Below, piece by piece: positions 10,600-20,643 of a DNA stretch of 64,000 nucleotides. The number at the start of each line of letters is the position of its first letter. Position 1 is the stretch's first letter. The stretch comes from Bolinopsis microptera (lineage: Eukaryota; Ctenophora; Tentaculata; Lobata; Bolinopsidae), in assembly GCF_026151205.1 (NCBI RefSeq), contig NC_087072.1:4822084-4886083 (forward strand), given 5' to 3'. The notes below the pieces were generated by a model that ran no database searches, was not told the DNA's origin, and was given only the letters and a program-made list of their open reading frames with translations. A program made the translations under genes and the position numbers.

Positions 10600-12547
10600 G
10601 ATTTGTGGCTATCGCAACTGATATAATATCAAGTTGATTGACTTTTCCTCGTTACAAAATATTTCAACCTGTTCCGTCATGCACCATGCGGTAGTAGATC
10701 ATATATTTGTTATTATACTAAGAGTAATGAACATAAACAGAATATAAAGAAACGCAGATATTAAGAAACGCATCATTCACAGAGATCAGATCTAACTGGG
10801 TTCAACAGTTTATCAATACACTGGCCTGTGTTCAAGGTTCGACCGGGATCCCGGCTTAATCCTGGGAATCCCGGTCCCGGCTAAAATGCCGAATTTTCAC
10901 CGGGACCGAACCGGGATTTTTCTAAATTCAAAAACATTTTTTTTGCTAATTTTGTTAAATTATCGAAACACTTTTCGACGACCTATATCGTCTCGCTTTA
11001 TATACAGTAAGATACGGTATCTTAGAACTTTAGAAGCCATAATAAACCCCAATTGAGATTATATATCAATTTTAGATAAATATTGATTATATTGGTGAGC
11101 TTGGGCCTAAACTCGCTTATATCAGGGGGATTAATATAGATCGCAAATACATTAACATATTAAATCGGTAACGGATTATAACAGCGAATTGATTAAACGA
11201 CACGTGTACTTGAACGAAAAGCAGACATTTGAACTTTTGTAGTACAAACTTCCACAGATTTACCAAATAAATTAAAATTTAAGAATGGTAAACGAACATC
11301 CGAGTCATGTGTCCACTGAAATATGCAAATGCTTATGATGATCGTTTCAAGACCATACTTTTTAAAACCGATTCGAATACAATTACAAATATTTGTTTGT
11401 ATCGTAGATTCAAAATTTGATCGTAAGTTGAACTTTTGGTTGATCGTAGAAATGGCATTGGCGAGACATAATTATAACTCACGACACCTGTTTGTCAACT
11501 TTTAGGGACTTACGATCAACTTGGAGGTCGATATTACGCTATTACTGAATCTTTTATCTTAAACTTATATTCTTATACGTTGTATGATTTTTAATGGTAC
11601 TGATACAAAATATTCTGTGATCGGATACAAGTGTTGATAGTTGCAATTGTAGGTATCATTTCAGCTATCATCAAAGGCCGATTCACCCTTACTGTAACCA
11701 GCGAGGCAAAGGAGAAATTGTGGTTATTAATAAAGAAGTAGGCGAACGCGCGATCAACGGTAAAGGAGACAGAGAATGGCGGGATGTTAGGAAGAAATGG
11801 ATCGACACTTCATGCTCTGCTAGTTCCGACTGCGTGAATTAACTTTTGTTGCGAATCTCCTATTGGTCAATGTACCGCGTCACGTGATAAAACAATTTGC
11901 TCTACGATCAACCTTGAATTGAACCTTGTTTCGTGGACAAGATTCCGGAGGCTAATTAAATTAAATTACATGATCTCCGAGTACAAAATGTTTTTAGGCG
12001 CGATCGTAAAGTTACGATCGATCTTAGAGTATACGATATAACATACGATATAACTTTCGTGGAGGACACCCAGGTGCTGAGAAAATAATCTCCTGCAAAG
12101 CACAATTCAAGGAGTGAGGTGAGAAACTAAGCGAGTTAATTTTCCGAACCTCGCGACTTGAAAAATCGTAATCGACAATTTGCTCTCCTTTTTGCCGTAA
12201 TTATTGTCTGAAAATCATGTCTTTAGCCACAAAAGTACCATTGCCGAAGCACAGAGCTGGGGATAATTTTCAAAGAAACGTTCATGCAGATGAAAATTGT
12301 TCTCAATTTTCGACTAATGATTACTTTTAGATTTTTTGAAAAACAGATTATCATGATCGTAAGTTATATGAAGAAGCCACTATTATATGTAGTATTATGA
12401 AAATTACTGAAAGACATTACTGTACAAGTTCGGCTCTTTGTGGGTGACAGATAGTAACGTTACGCTACAAGCACTCGTACATAACAACGTCTTGGTTGAT
12501 GCGGTTAGTGACCATTATTCAACATTTGCTAGATGTGATTGTGACCA
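10600..12547. other. Intergenic, no gene recognised
   Basis: There is no coding signal. GGGATCCCGG-type short repeats occur at 10847-10920. The stretch 11410-12060 has several GATCGTAAGTT / ACTTACGATCAAC motifs in both orientations, which suggests a decayed inverted-repeat element, but I could not set its ends. The open frame at 11323-11505 looks accidental. Confidence 0.45.
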
Positions 12548-12575
12548 CTGACGTGCCGGCAATTTGGTAATCTAG

Positions 12576-12845
12576 CTAGGCACACTTGGGGCACAAAATT
12601 GAATTTTCTGGGGCACACTTGGGGCACACTTGGGGCAAAAAGTTACTTGGGGTAGATGCAGTTGGGGCACACTTGGGGCACACTTGGGGCACACTTGGGG
12701 CACACTTGGGGCACAGTTGAGCTGCAAAAAATGACCTGAAGAACAGTTAAAGTAAACTAAACACACTTGGGAGTTGGGGCACAAAGTTACTTGGGGCACA
12801 CTTGGGGCAGATACAGTTGGGGACCAGCTGGGGGCACACTTGGGG
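12576..12845 (+). repeat. 12-bp subterminal minisatellite, left arm
   Basis: Tandem GCACACTTGGGG units, interrupted by short unique stretches (TGAGCTGCAAAAAATGACCT and similar). It is the mirror image of the array at 16054-16344. The array gives long Pro/Cys-rich open frames (CAPSVPQV repeats) that are not genes. Confidence 0.9.
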
Positions 12846-12897
12846 CAAAAATGACTAAGGTAAACAATCTTCTGGCGTAATAATAAGTTACAATGTA

Positions 12898-14150
12898 CCT
12901 TAATTCCCAAAAATTTGGGCGACAAACAATTTGAGCGGGCCTCTCGCCCAAATTTTTTGCAGACCAAATTAATTGCATAAATCTTTTCCGTCTGCTAAAT
13001 TTTTTGCAAACCAAACTTTTGGCCTGTGGCCCTGAAATCTGGCTTTTTCTTCATATCCAAGTGAAATAATATTTGAAATTTTAGTTTTCTAATCTGTCAT
13101 TCATGGCTTGACCAAGTAAAAAGGCTTATATTTTAAATGAATAGAAATAACTGGAATAGCTAACAGCTACTAATAAAACAAATGGATAGAGGTACGGATA
13201 GCTAGAGATTTAAACAAGATCTGCAAATGGATTATCATCCACCGCGTAAAGTCTGATCTACAAGCATCAGTTATACCCGACTTCTCAAAGCCTTTCCTTA
13301 TGTCATCTGGCCTCCCTTTTAAATATACAAAAAGTTTGTTGATCCAACGAGCGTGTACTTCACGGATCACTGTCAAGCGGATATCAATTTTCACATTGTC
13401 TGATGAAACTCCTCCATTGAGCTGACACACTATGTTTTTCGCGTACCAATTTTCGCACTTATTGCGCATGAATTTCTTAGCCAGTCCATAATTGATAGAT
13501 ATGTCCAGGGGCTGTAGATGATGGGTCATATTAGCTGGAACTTTCTGTAGGATGCAGTTGTTGGCTGTCATAAGATATTTTAGTGTCTGTGTGTGTTGGG
13601 CCCGAAACACATCTGATATCAGTAGCGCTTTCTGCTCAGGGTTGTTGATGGAGGCTCGAACTGATTCTATGTGGGGAAGAAGGATTTTCTCAAAGAACTG
13701 GACACTGGTCAAACCTTTCGACCATCTGGTGAGGCGTCATAATGATAATTGTATGTGAAAGGGGTATGATAAGATATGCTGAGTGTAAGTAGACTAAACT
13801 ATCTGATTGAGAGACTAAATATAACTATTGTATATCTATCATTTTGTACTGTGCCATCATCACTGTATTTTTTAGTAGTTACTGGGCAGATCGTAAATTT
13901 CATAATGTGAAACAACTCAGACTACCACCTACATGCTTAAAATTGAAAGCAAAATGACTGGAATAATAAAGAATAATAATGAACTAAGGCAAATATCTTA
14001 CTGAAATTTTAGTGGAAAATTGTTCATTTTTCGAAGAATTTGTGCCCAAATTTTCGGTCGCCCAAATGAGTTCAAATTTTCTGCCCAAATTTTTCGGGCT
14101 CAAATAAATTGTGCTCAATATAATGGCACACAAATTTTTGGGAACTAAGG
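12898..14150 (-). mobile_element. pogo/Tc1-like element nested in Merlin-like arm
   Basis: A 1253-bp element with 20-bp terminal inverted repeats (CCTTARTTCCCAAAAATTTG; one mismatch between ends), flanked by TA. The opposite, uninterrupted Merlin arm (about 15980-16010) shows the empty site as ..AATGTATACGTAA.., so the insertion point is read directly. It contains a DDE transposase remnant on the minus strand. Confidence 0.85.
13170..13712 (-). pseudogene. pogo/Tigger-type DDE transposase fragment
   Basis: About 180 codons of the C-terminal half of a DDE_1 transposase. Visible landmarks are LLISDVFRAQHT (normally LLxDNxxxH, the second catalytic Asp block), VPANMTHHLQPLDISIN (normally LPPNTTxxLQPLDxG), and a following helical region. 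The DNA-binding HTH half and the first catalytic Asp are missing, so it is inactive. It lies inside the TA-flanked element at 12898-14150. Confidence 0.75.
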
Positions 14151-14368
14151 TATACGTAATTTTTAACTTAATTAAAATTAACCTAATTCCTGAATACCAA
14201 TACAACCAATACATTAATATAATTATACATTCAACTATTCAGGATAATACTCTTCTCATAAGCTTAGGGATTTCGCTATTAAAGGCTCTTCTCACAGATG
14301 AGTCCGATCGGGTGTGGTGGTCCCTCCGAATGTTAGGACATTCCACTAGAAAACACTCGTCTGTAGTC

Positions 14369-14800
14369 CTACATAACAAAATCCCCCAAGTATCCATTTA
14401 CCAACAACTCTTTTTCCTCGGTTGTATTTTTTCTTTCAAAATTTCGATTCATCGATCTCGATAATATGGCCGGTTCCACCAATTTTTCTGTGAGCTCCGT
14501 CCTCCAGGATGTCTTATTGTCTTCAGCCATGCACTGAAGAAGGGCATTGAAAAGGGATCGGACTGTTTTCGTGTTCATGGACAGTAGTCGGGCGGCATCC
14601 AAGACACTGATGCTGTTGCAGAACATCCAGAGGAGGTGCAGGTTAAATTTCGTTTGTGTAGAATACTTCCTTCTCGAATGGATAGATGGTGAGGACTGAG
14701 GGGCTCCTGGGTACGTCCAGCAGTAGCCGTCGCTAAACATAGAGGTAGGGCAGACTTTCATATGCATGTAGCTCTGGCATTGAGTGCAGAAATGGTGTGG
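14369..14800 (-). pseudogene. Merlin-like transposase N-terminus, element 1
   Basis: On the minus strand, HHFCTQCQSYMHMKVCP begins near 14800, followed by SDGYCWTYPG, then FNLHLLWMFCNSISVLDAAR, LLSMNTKTVRSLFNAL and a short tail ending at 14369. The Cys-x2-Cys ... Cys-P layout and the helix-turn-helix-like block that follows match the N-terminal part of Merlin/IS1595 (ISXO2-type) transposases. The DDE core that should follow is lost. It is clearly homologous to the fragment at 18540-18755. Confidence 0.6.
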
Positions 14801-15299
14801 ACGTAGTATTTCGACATCAAGGCAGTACTAAAGAGCGGAGGTATGGAAGGGGGATATGGTGGCGCTGCAACACGGAATACTGCAACTACGAAACGTGAAA
14901 CTGAAGAATGTCTTCCCTATCGCATCTGATTGAGGAGCACTACCCGAAGGCATTACTCGGCACTAACGCCTTAAAATCTTTAATTACAATCAAATATAAA
15001 TATATGCACACAATGTATAAAATATTAATAATGTATAAAATATGATTATGCTATTAGCAAATTAAAATAGTACTATTAAGAATTTTAAATAACTCTTATC
15101 TCTTGACATAAATTTAGAACAGCGACACAGGGTCTGAAGAATGCGCGGTGATATTTTTATCTTTTAAAAGTTGTAAATGACAGTGAAATTGCGCGGTATC
15201 GATAGCATTGTAAAAAATGCTCGAAGATAGTCATATTTCGTTATGAGGTTAAAGTTTTGTTGCTCGTTATTATGATCAACGTATGTTGTGCCAAATTAT

Positions 15300-15833
15300 T
15301 TAAATTTCTAAAAGTACGAAATTTGAGTTGTTCCAGTCCTTGTCATCCGGGTTAAGTGCTTGTGCAGTAAGCACATGCTTGCTGACTGTAGACTTGAATG
15401 AATTTAGGAATTTGTCTTGTAGGCAAGTGGTGACGTATTTTATGTCCTTGTTAATAATGTTGACTGTTTTGTTATATAACTTAGGCCCAATGTAAGAAAT
15501 GCTCTTGTCTGAATTACATAAACGGTTAAATGGTACTGCAAAGAACTCAGGTTCTCTTCTAGGTGCGTTTAAGTTTGAAACAGTGAACATTCTTATAATA
15601 TTTGGTGGTGCAGTGTTAAAATAAACTTTGTGCATTAAGCATAATATACATTTAGCTATCACGTTCGGTAAAGCTAATACTTCTAGTTTATTGAAAATTT
15701 CCTTTGTGTGTGAAGGTGTGCTATTCAGATCTTTGTCATAAAAATATCGGTGGTATTGGTTATCTGCAGCGCGAATGCCCTTTTTCTGGGCCGAGAAGAC
15801 TCTTTTAACGGAGTTTAGCGATTTGTTTAGCAA
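15300..15833 (-). pseudogene. LINE ORF2 C-terminal fragment
   Basis: A 177-codon open stretch resembling the far C-terminus of CR1/Jockey-type ORF2: LALPNVIAKCILCLMHKVYFN, the R-rich PRREPEFFAVPF, SISYIGPKLYN (normally GPxLWN) and FKSTVSKHVL. There is no reverse transcriptase core. It is a 5'-truncated LINE insertion inside the Merlin-like element. Confidence 0.65.
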
Positions 15834-16053
15834 TTTGTAACAGGAAATCAGCTGAGCTGAGAACTCTGCATGCTGCAGGAACGGTTCTCAAACCGAAAAG
15901 ACAGTATTAGATAGAATGTATAATTTTACTAATGTATTAGTTGTTTAATGTATTGGTATACAGGAATTAGGTTAATTTTAATTAAGTTAAAAATTACGTA
16001 TACATTGTTACTTATTATTACGCCAGAAGATTGTTCACCTTAGTCATTTTTGC

Positions 16054-16344
16054 CCCAAGTGTGCCCCAGCTGGTCCCCAACTGTATCTGCCCCAAGTGTG
16101 CCCCAAGTAACTTTGTGCCCCAAATGTGCCCCAAGTGTGCCCCAAGTGTGTTTAGTTTACTAAAACTGTGCTTCAGGTCATTTTTTGCCTCAAATGTGCC
16201 CCAAGTGTGCCCCAAGTGTGCCCCAAGTGTGCCCCAAGTGTGCCCCAAGTGTGCCCCAAGTGTGCCCCAGCTGTGCCCCAACTGCATCTGCTTCAAGTGT
16301 GCCCCAAGTAACTTTATGCCCCAAGTGTGCCCCAAGTGTGCCTA
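16054..16344 (-). repeat. 12-bp subterminal minisatellite, right arm
   Basis: Reverse-orientation array of the GCACACTTGGGG unit (reads CCCCAAGTGTGC on the plus strand). The longest uninterrupted run is about 16194-16270. It forms, with the left arm, the inverted satellite pair of the Merlin-like element. Confidence 0.9.
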
Positions 16345-16469
16345 GCTAGATTACCAAATTGCTGACGTGCAATATCTTCGTCCCAGACAATTAATAGAAC
16401 AATTATTTTAAATGAAAGGTTATTTTAATCTATAAAGCAGACCTATGAATGCAATTGACCACTCAAATC

Positions 16470-16691
16470 GGCAAGTTTCCATAAAAGCGCTTATAAGCGC
16501 TTTTAAATAAAAAAAAGCGCTTTTTTGAATTATGACATCAATTATAGTCGATTATAAGCGATTTTTTTTGAACCGTTTATAATCGTAAAAAAATCGATTA
16601 TAAACGGTTTTTTTTTTAAAAAAGCGCCGAGAAAGCGCTCAATAAGCGATTATCGGCGCCGATCATAAAATATCGTTTATGGAAACTTGCC
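16470..16691. mobile_element. hAT-like MITE, 8-bp target duplication
   Basis: A 222-bp non-coding element with 16-bp perfect inverted ends (GGCAAGTTTCCATAAA) and exact 8-bp flanks CTCAAATC (16462-16469 and 16692-16699). The interior is full of small palindromes (AAGCGCTTATAAGCGCTT, AACCGTTTATAATCG). An 8-bp duplication with short ends fits a hAT-derived MITE; Merlin cannot be excluded. Confidence 0.85.
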
Positions 16692-16699
16692 CTCAAATC

Positions 16700-17290
16700 A
16701 TAAAGTTTTACACTTTAATAGTTTCCACTTTGGTTTTATTTCATTATTTCTTATAATTATTATCTTGAAAGATTTGTTCGAGGACATTTTTAAAATTAGT
16801 TATGTATTAATTTCTCTTCATCATCTAGATTTGTACTGTAGTATGGCTTTTATTTGGCAACGACGAAAAGGTTGTTATAATATTTGGATTCCCTAAACGA
16901 TACTTTTTACCGCATCAAAAAATATCGATCACAACCAAAGATATGAATAGTAATAATATTGAGCCTAAATGTGGGCTAGAGTCATGACGTATTTCGTCAA
17001 GTTTAAAATATAGTATAGATATATGTAATATTAACTCTAGATGTAAGGTACAAGATAATGATAAATTTAGATATAAGGCACTAGCTAATGTTCTCATCGT
17101 CACCAGCACTTTCACTAAAATCACCAGCCCTTTCACTGAAGTCATCAGATTTGATTCTGATGAACGGTATAGTTGTGAAACACAACAAGAAAATTGAAAC
17201 TCTAGACGTAACGTTAACTCTAGATGAAAGGTATAATGTAATGTTAACTTTAGAGTCTAGATTTAAGATATAAATTATAATGTAATATTG
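16700..17290. other. No gene recognised
   Basis: AT-rich. Diffuse repeats of CTCTAGATGTAAGGTA-type sequence are scattered over 17030-17275. There is no coding signal. Confidence 0.5.
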
Positions 17291-17751
17291 GCAATTCGGT
17301 AATGTAATTGTATCTACGCACGGTTCACCCTGATTTTTTTGTGAAACTTGTTTTCGAGATAGCAGTTGAACAACAAACTACCACCGGTGACCAAAATTTT
17401 GAGGGGGTCCCGGACCCCAACCGCCAAACAGTGCCCGCAGGGCAGCCACGCCCATATTTGGTCCAAATTAGGCCCAATTTAGCCAAATACCCTGAACATT
17501 CCCAAAACCCAGATTTTAGGTGCTTTACTTGTAGCTAGTGGTCCCCTGAACTCGTATATGAATTTTCATCAAGATTGGACAAAAAATGGCTGAGTTATGA
17601 GCCAAAACCATATGCCCATATTTGGGCATACGCACCAATTTTGATCGATTTTGGCCCATAAATTGGTCAAATATCAATATTTTTGAATGAAACCAACTTT
17701 ATATGGAAGGTAAGCCTATATTACACATTCTGTATCAGCTCAATATCTACA

Positions 17752-18222
17752 TAACTGTGGATTCTGTGTCCAAATAATCGCAAAAAATGAACGAAATTGC
17801 CCATATCTCAGTTCGCAATATTTGCAAAACTGACTTCGCTCAAAACAATAGAACTCAATAGGGTTTCAATATTTTTACTTGAAATTTTCAGAATCAACGT
17901 AGAATCGCATTTTGACCTTAAGTTTTGGGACAGAATTTTGAGTTAGGCCTTTAAAAAAATTTGGCGGCCAAATTCTGAAAAATGCCCGGCAAATTTTGGA
18001 ATTTGGCCGCCAAATTTTTTTAAAGGCCTAACTCAAAATTCTGTCCCAAAAATTTAGGTCAAAATGCGATTCTACGTTGATTCTGAAAATTTCATGTAAA
18101 AATTTTGAAACCCTATTGAGTTCTACTGTTTTGAGCGAAGTCAGTTTTGCAAATATTGCGAACTGAGATATGGGCAATTTTGTTCATTTTTTGCGATTAT
18201 TTGAACACAGAATCCACAGTTA
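17752..18222. mobile_element. Foldback palindrome 1
   Basis: Two arms of about 220 bp in inverted orientation, from TAACTGTGGATTCTGTG at the left to CACAGAATCCACAGTTA at the right, around a short centre near 17985 (AATGCCCGGCAAATTTTGG). The arms are nearly identical. The stretch CAGAATTTTGAGTTAGGCCT also occurs, with one change, in the palindrome at 46857-47582. No coding capacity. Confidence 0.85.
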
Positions 18223-18430
18223 ACCAAGGCACAAGGGTTACATATTAAGGCACGGTTGAGGCACGGTCACTAAAGCACGGTTAACGCACGGTTAAAACAC
18301 TGTTAAGGCACGGTTGGGGAAATATAACCTATAAACATACAAGTGGTTAACTAAGGCACGGTTACGGTTATACGGTTAGGGAACAAAGCTGAGGTATGGC
18401 ACAGTGAATAAACAGCCACTTAAGGCACGG
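18222..18430 (+). repeat. 11-bp GCACGGTTAAG subterminal repeats
   Basis: Imperfect tandem units of GCACGGTTAAG/GCACGGTTGAG. The segment 18307-18360 is mirrored at 19097-19150, so this is one arm of an inverted pair inside Merlin-like element 2. Confidence 0.75.
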
Positions 18431-18539
18431 CTCCCGTGTCCTGATCGTAAAATGTGTTTTTTGCGTGATACCACATGCCCTCACACTTCACAGGTGTTGG
18501 TATGAACTTGGTATAAACTCCGGTGGTGGTTGTACCGTT

Positions 18540-18755
18540 TCAGAATATCCACAATAGATGTAGAAATATGGATAATGAGATATTCCGATTAGAGAGGATA
18601 CTTCCAGCTCTGATGGAGAGGGTGTGCACAGCTCCAGCACAGGACCAATACAATCCATCTCGGAACAGAGAAGGGGAACAGGGCTTCAGCTCCATGTAGG
18701 TCTGACAATCTTCACAGAATTGGTGAGGTGTGCGGGTGGTGTCAGCACGCAGCAA
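18540..18755 (-). pseudogene. Merlin-like transposase N-terminus, element 2
   Basis: About 70 codons: HQFCEDCQTYMELKPC, then LFRDGLYWSCAGAV, SIRAGSILSNRNISLS and LHLLWIF. The Cys pattern and the LHLLWxF block match the fragment at 14369-14800, showing that elements 1 and 2 share a transposase lineage. It is truncated by a stop directly after LHLLWIF. Confidence 0.6.
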
Positions 18756-19094
18756 GGTTGGGTGATGTGATCTGAGCTACTGGTACATGACTGCGAAGTA
18801 GGTTGTGCAGATCACCTCGCTCAAATAAACAGGTGTGCAGATGTGAACTCGAAGAAAATTGCCGTCTAGTGAGTACATGAGTCTAGTGAGTAGCATGAAT
18901 CTCGGGATTCTTGCTTAGGAGATGTAACTTAATTTGAAGAGCCTGGTTACTTGAAGAGATCGTTAATCGAAACAAGGATTTCAAATATAGGACGGTCAGT
19001 GGTCACACGAAGCAGGGCTGTTGCTTTAAAATTAGAATATTTATTCATAGCGGGAATCGCACTGTACAATTTACAGATCGTCACATTCAGATCA

Positions 19095-19215
19095 TGTGCC
19101 TTAGTTAACCACTTGTATGTTTATAGGTTATATTTCCCCAACCGTGCGTTAACCGTGCGTTAACCGTGCGTTAACCGTGCATTACCGTGCCTTAACCGTG
19201 CCTTAACCGTGCGTA
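19095..19215 (-). repeat. 11-bp subterminal repeats, opposite arm
   Basis: Reverse-complement units (CTTAACCGTGC, TTAACCGTGCG) running up to the right terminus of Merlin-like element 2. Confidence 0.75.
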
Positions 19216-19717
19216 GCTACATTACCGAATTGACTCTTTAATTCATATTTCAAACAGCTTTAAAAATGAAGAAACACTCACAATCAAAAACCTAGAATGG
19301 GCAATCAATCCAATTAAAAACCAAGCACGTTTTACTGGAACGTATCTGTTCCCCTTGACTGCATGTATTCTTTGCTCCAATTTTTAATGTGAACTCTGGG
19401 CCCAAGTATGATATCTGTGTTAAATAAAAACTTTGAGTTACGTTATACCTCACCCCCTTACTCTTATTCTTAGGTATAATATCAATATAATAGTATCTGC
19501 TTTGAACTATTATATATATGTGTATTAGCACTTCGATACAATTTTAATTTTAAATGTTAGAATTTATATTATTAACCGATATCCGTTGTTCGTATTTATT
19601 AGTTTCGTAGACCTGAAATCTGGTAACACTAGTCATATATAACACTAAAAGTATGATATTTATTTGGAGAAATTCAGTTTCAAGAGTGTTCTACCCGGGA
19701 GGGGAGCTTCGTACAAT

Positions 19718-19932
19718 TATAAAACGGCGATTCAACAAACTTTAAGTTTCATGCAATTAATACCGAACGCAATCATCAGTGTTAGCTAGTGTTAGCTAAA
19801 ATAACTTACTATTACTAAAGGATCTTGTAAGGAAAATATGGATTTAGTAATAGTAAGTTATTCTAACACTGATGATTGCGTTCGGTATTGATTGCATGAA
19901 ACTTAAAGTTTGTTGAATCGCAGTTTTATTTG
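19718..19932. repeat. Copy-B-specific palindrome
   Basis: The sequence around AACGCAATCATCAGTGTTAG at the left is repeated inverted as TAACACTGATGATTGCGTT at the right, with TTAGTAATAGTAAGTTATT near the centre. Only the right arm exists in copy A, so the left arm arose as an inverted duplication after the two copies separated. Confidence 0.75.
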
Positions 19933-20304
19933 TAACACTAAACTATATATTTGGTTTGATATCTGAGTTTAGGATCAGTATTACGGCAAGATGCAACATA
20001 ATTTTGGCCCAAAAGTCCGAAATTGTAAATTCATGCTCACCTGGGCCTTGATTGGTTACCCATACGTACTTTTAAATTTTTACTGAAAAGTGCTGTCCCA
20101 AAAAACCATGCGCTAGAGAAACATTTTAAATACGACTGTTTGAAAATATATTTAGGACTGTTTGAAAATATAAATACGAGCTATAAGTCGACTTTTATTG
20201 TTATCCTGATTGTTTAGTACCTGAATATTTACCTTTAAAAAATACGAGTTTTGATTTGTTCATTGGCTAAAAACTTGAAGTTCCAAAATATTGCGTCCAA
20301 TATT

Positions 20305-20413
20305 AATTGACGATGTCAATTCATGGCAGCTCGGCGCGGCACAGTAGCGCATCTCGCCGATCTAGCCACAGTAACCGATCTAGGCCTAGCCACAGTAACG
20401 CATCGCGCTACAA
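20305..20413. mobile_element. 109-bp insert with 11-bp target duplication
   Basis: Flanked by CGTCCAATATT on both sides (20294-20304 and 20414-20424); copy A has a single CGTCCAATATT at the matching place. The insert is GC-richer than its surroundings and carries CTAGCCACAGTAAC twice. No inverted ends are obvious. Its length and the 11-bp duplication fit a small SINE-like insertion (inference). Confidence 0.7.
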
Positions 20414-20643
20414 CGTCCAATATTTCATATTACAAAAAATTTAAATCTTATAAAATTTTATTTTTAGTACTAAAACGTACGGGGTACTAGTAGTAGTCGT
20501 ACGGATCCATACTTCTCATCTAAGCCTAAGGTGCATAATGCATAGCCTAATTCTCGAATCTCGACCGCGCCTTCCTTGAAATTTGCTTTTTATTTATGTT
20601 CTCTAAGACATAACATGATAAACCTATATATAGGTTTATAAGT

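Larger units (their letters stand above)
12557..16362. mobile_element. Merlin-like DNA transposon 1 with subterminal satellite
   Basis: The left end reads CGGCAATTTGGTAATCTAGC and the right end carries its reverse complement (ATTACCAAATTG), followed and preceded by the same 9 bp, CTGACGTGC (12548-12556 and 16362-16370). An 8-9 bp duplication is characteristic of the Merlin superfamily. Just inside both ends lie inverted arrays of a 12-bp unit (GCACACTTGGGG). Arms continue inward (to 12897 plus 14151-14250 on the left; from about 15915 on the right). The interior holds a broken Merlin-type transposase N-terminus (14369-14800, minus). A pogo-like element (12898-14150) has inserted into the left arm and a LINE tail (15300-15833) into the body. 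Not autonomous now. A sister element is at 17291-19232. Confidence 0.8.
17291..19232. mobile_element. Merlin-like DNA transposon 2, short derivative
   Basis: The left end is GGCAATTCGGTAATGTAATT and the right end carries the reverse complement of CAATTCGGTAATGTAGCTAC, close to the termini of element 1 (GCAATTTGGTAATCTAGCTA). Inside lie inverted arrays of an 11-bp unit (GCACGGTTAAG) at 18222-18430 and 19095-19215, and a transposase N-terminal fragment homologous to that of element 1. The left arm was opened by an insertion of about 0.9 kb (about 17334-18222) that includes a foldback palindrome. The right flank is the start of duplication copy B and no target duplication is seen, so one flank may have been lost in rearrangement. 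Confidence 0.7.

Noticed and set aside
12572-13014. Pro/Cys-rich open frames (CAPSVPQV repeats) on the minus strand, and their mirror at 16018-16345
   Set aside because: They are translations of the 12-bp satellite of the Merlin-like element; both strands and both arms give such frames, and there is no start context or homology.
14296-14345. GATGAGTCCGATCGGG resembling a hammerhead core
   Set aside because: No GAAA block at the right distance and no cleavage triplet with pairing flanks.
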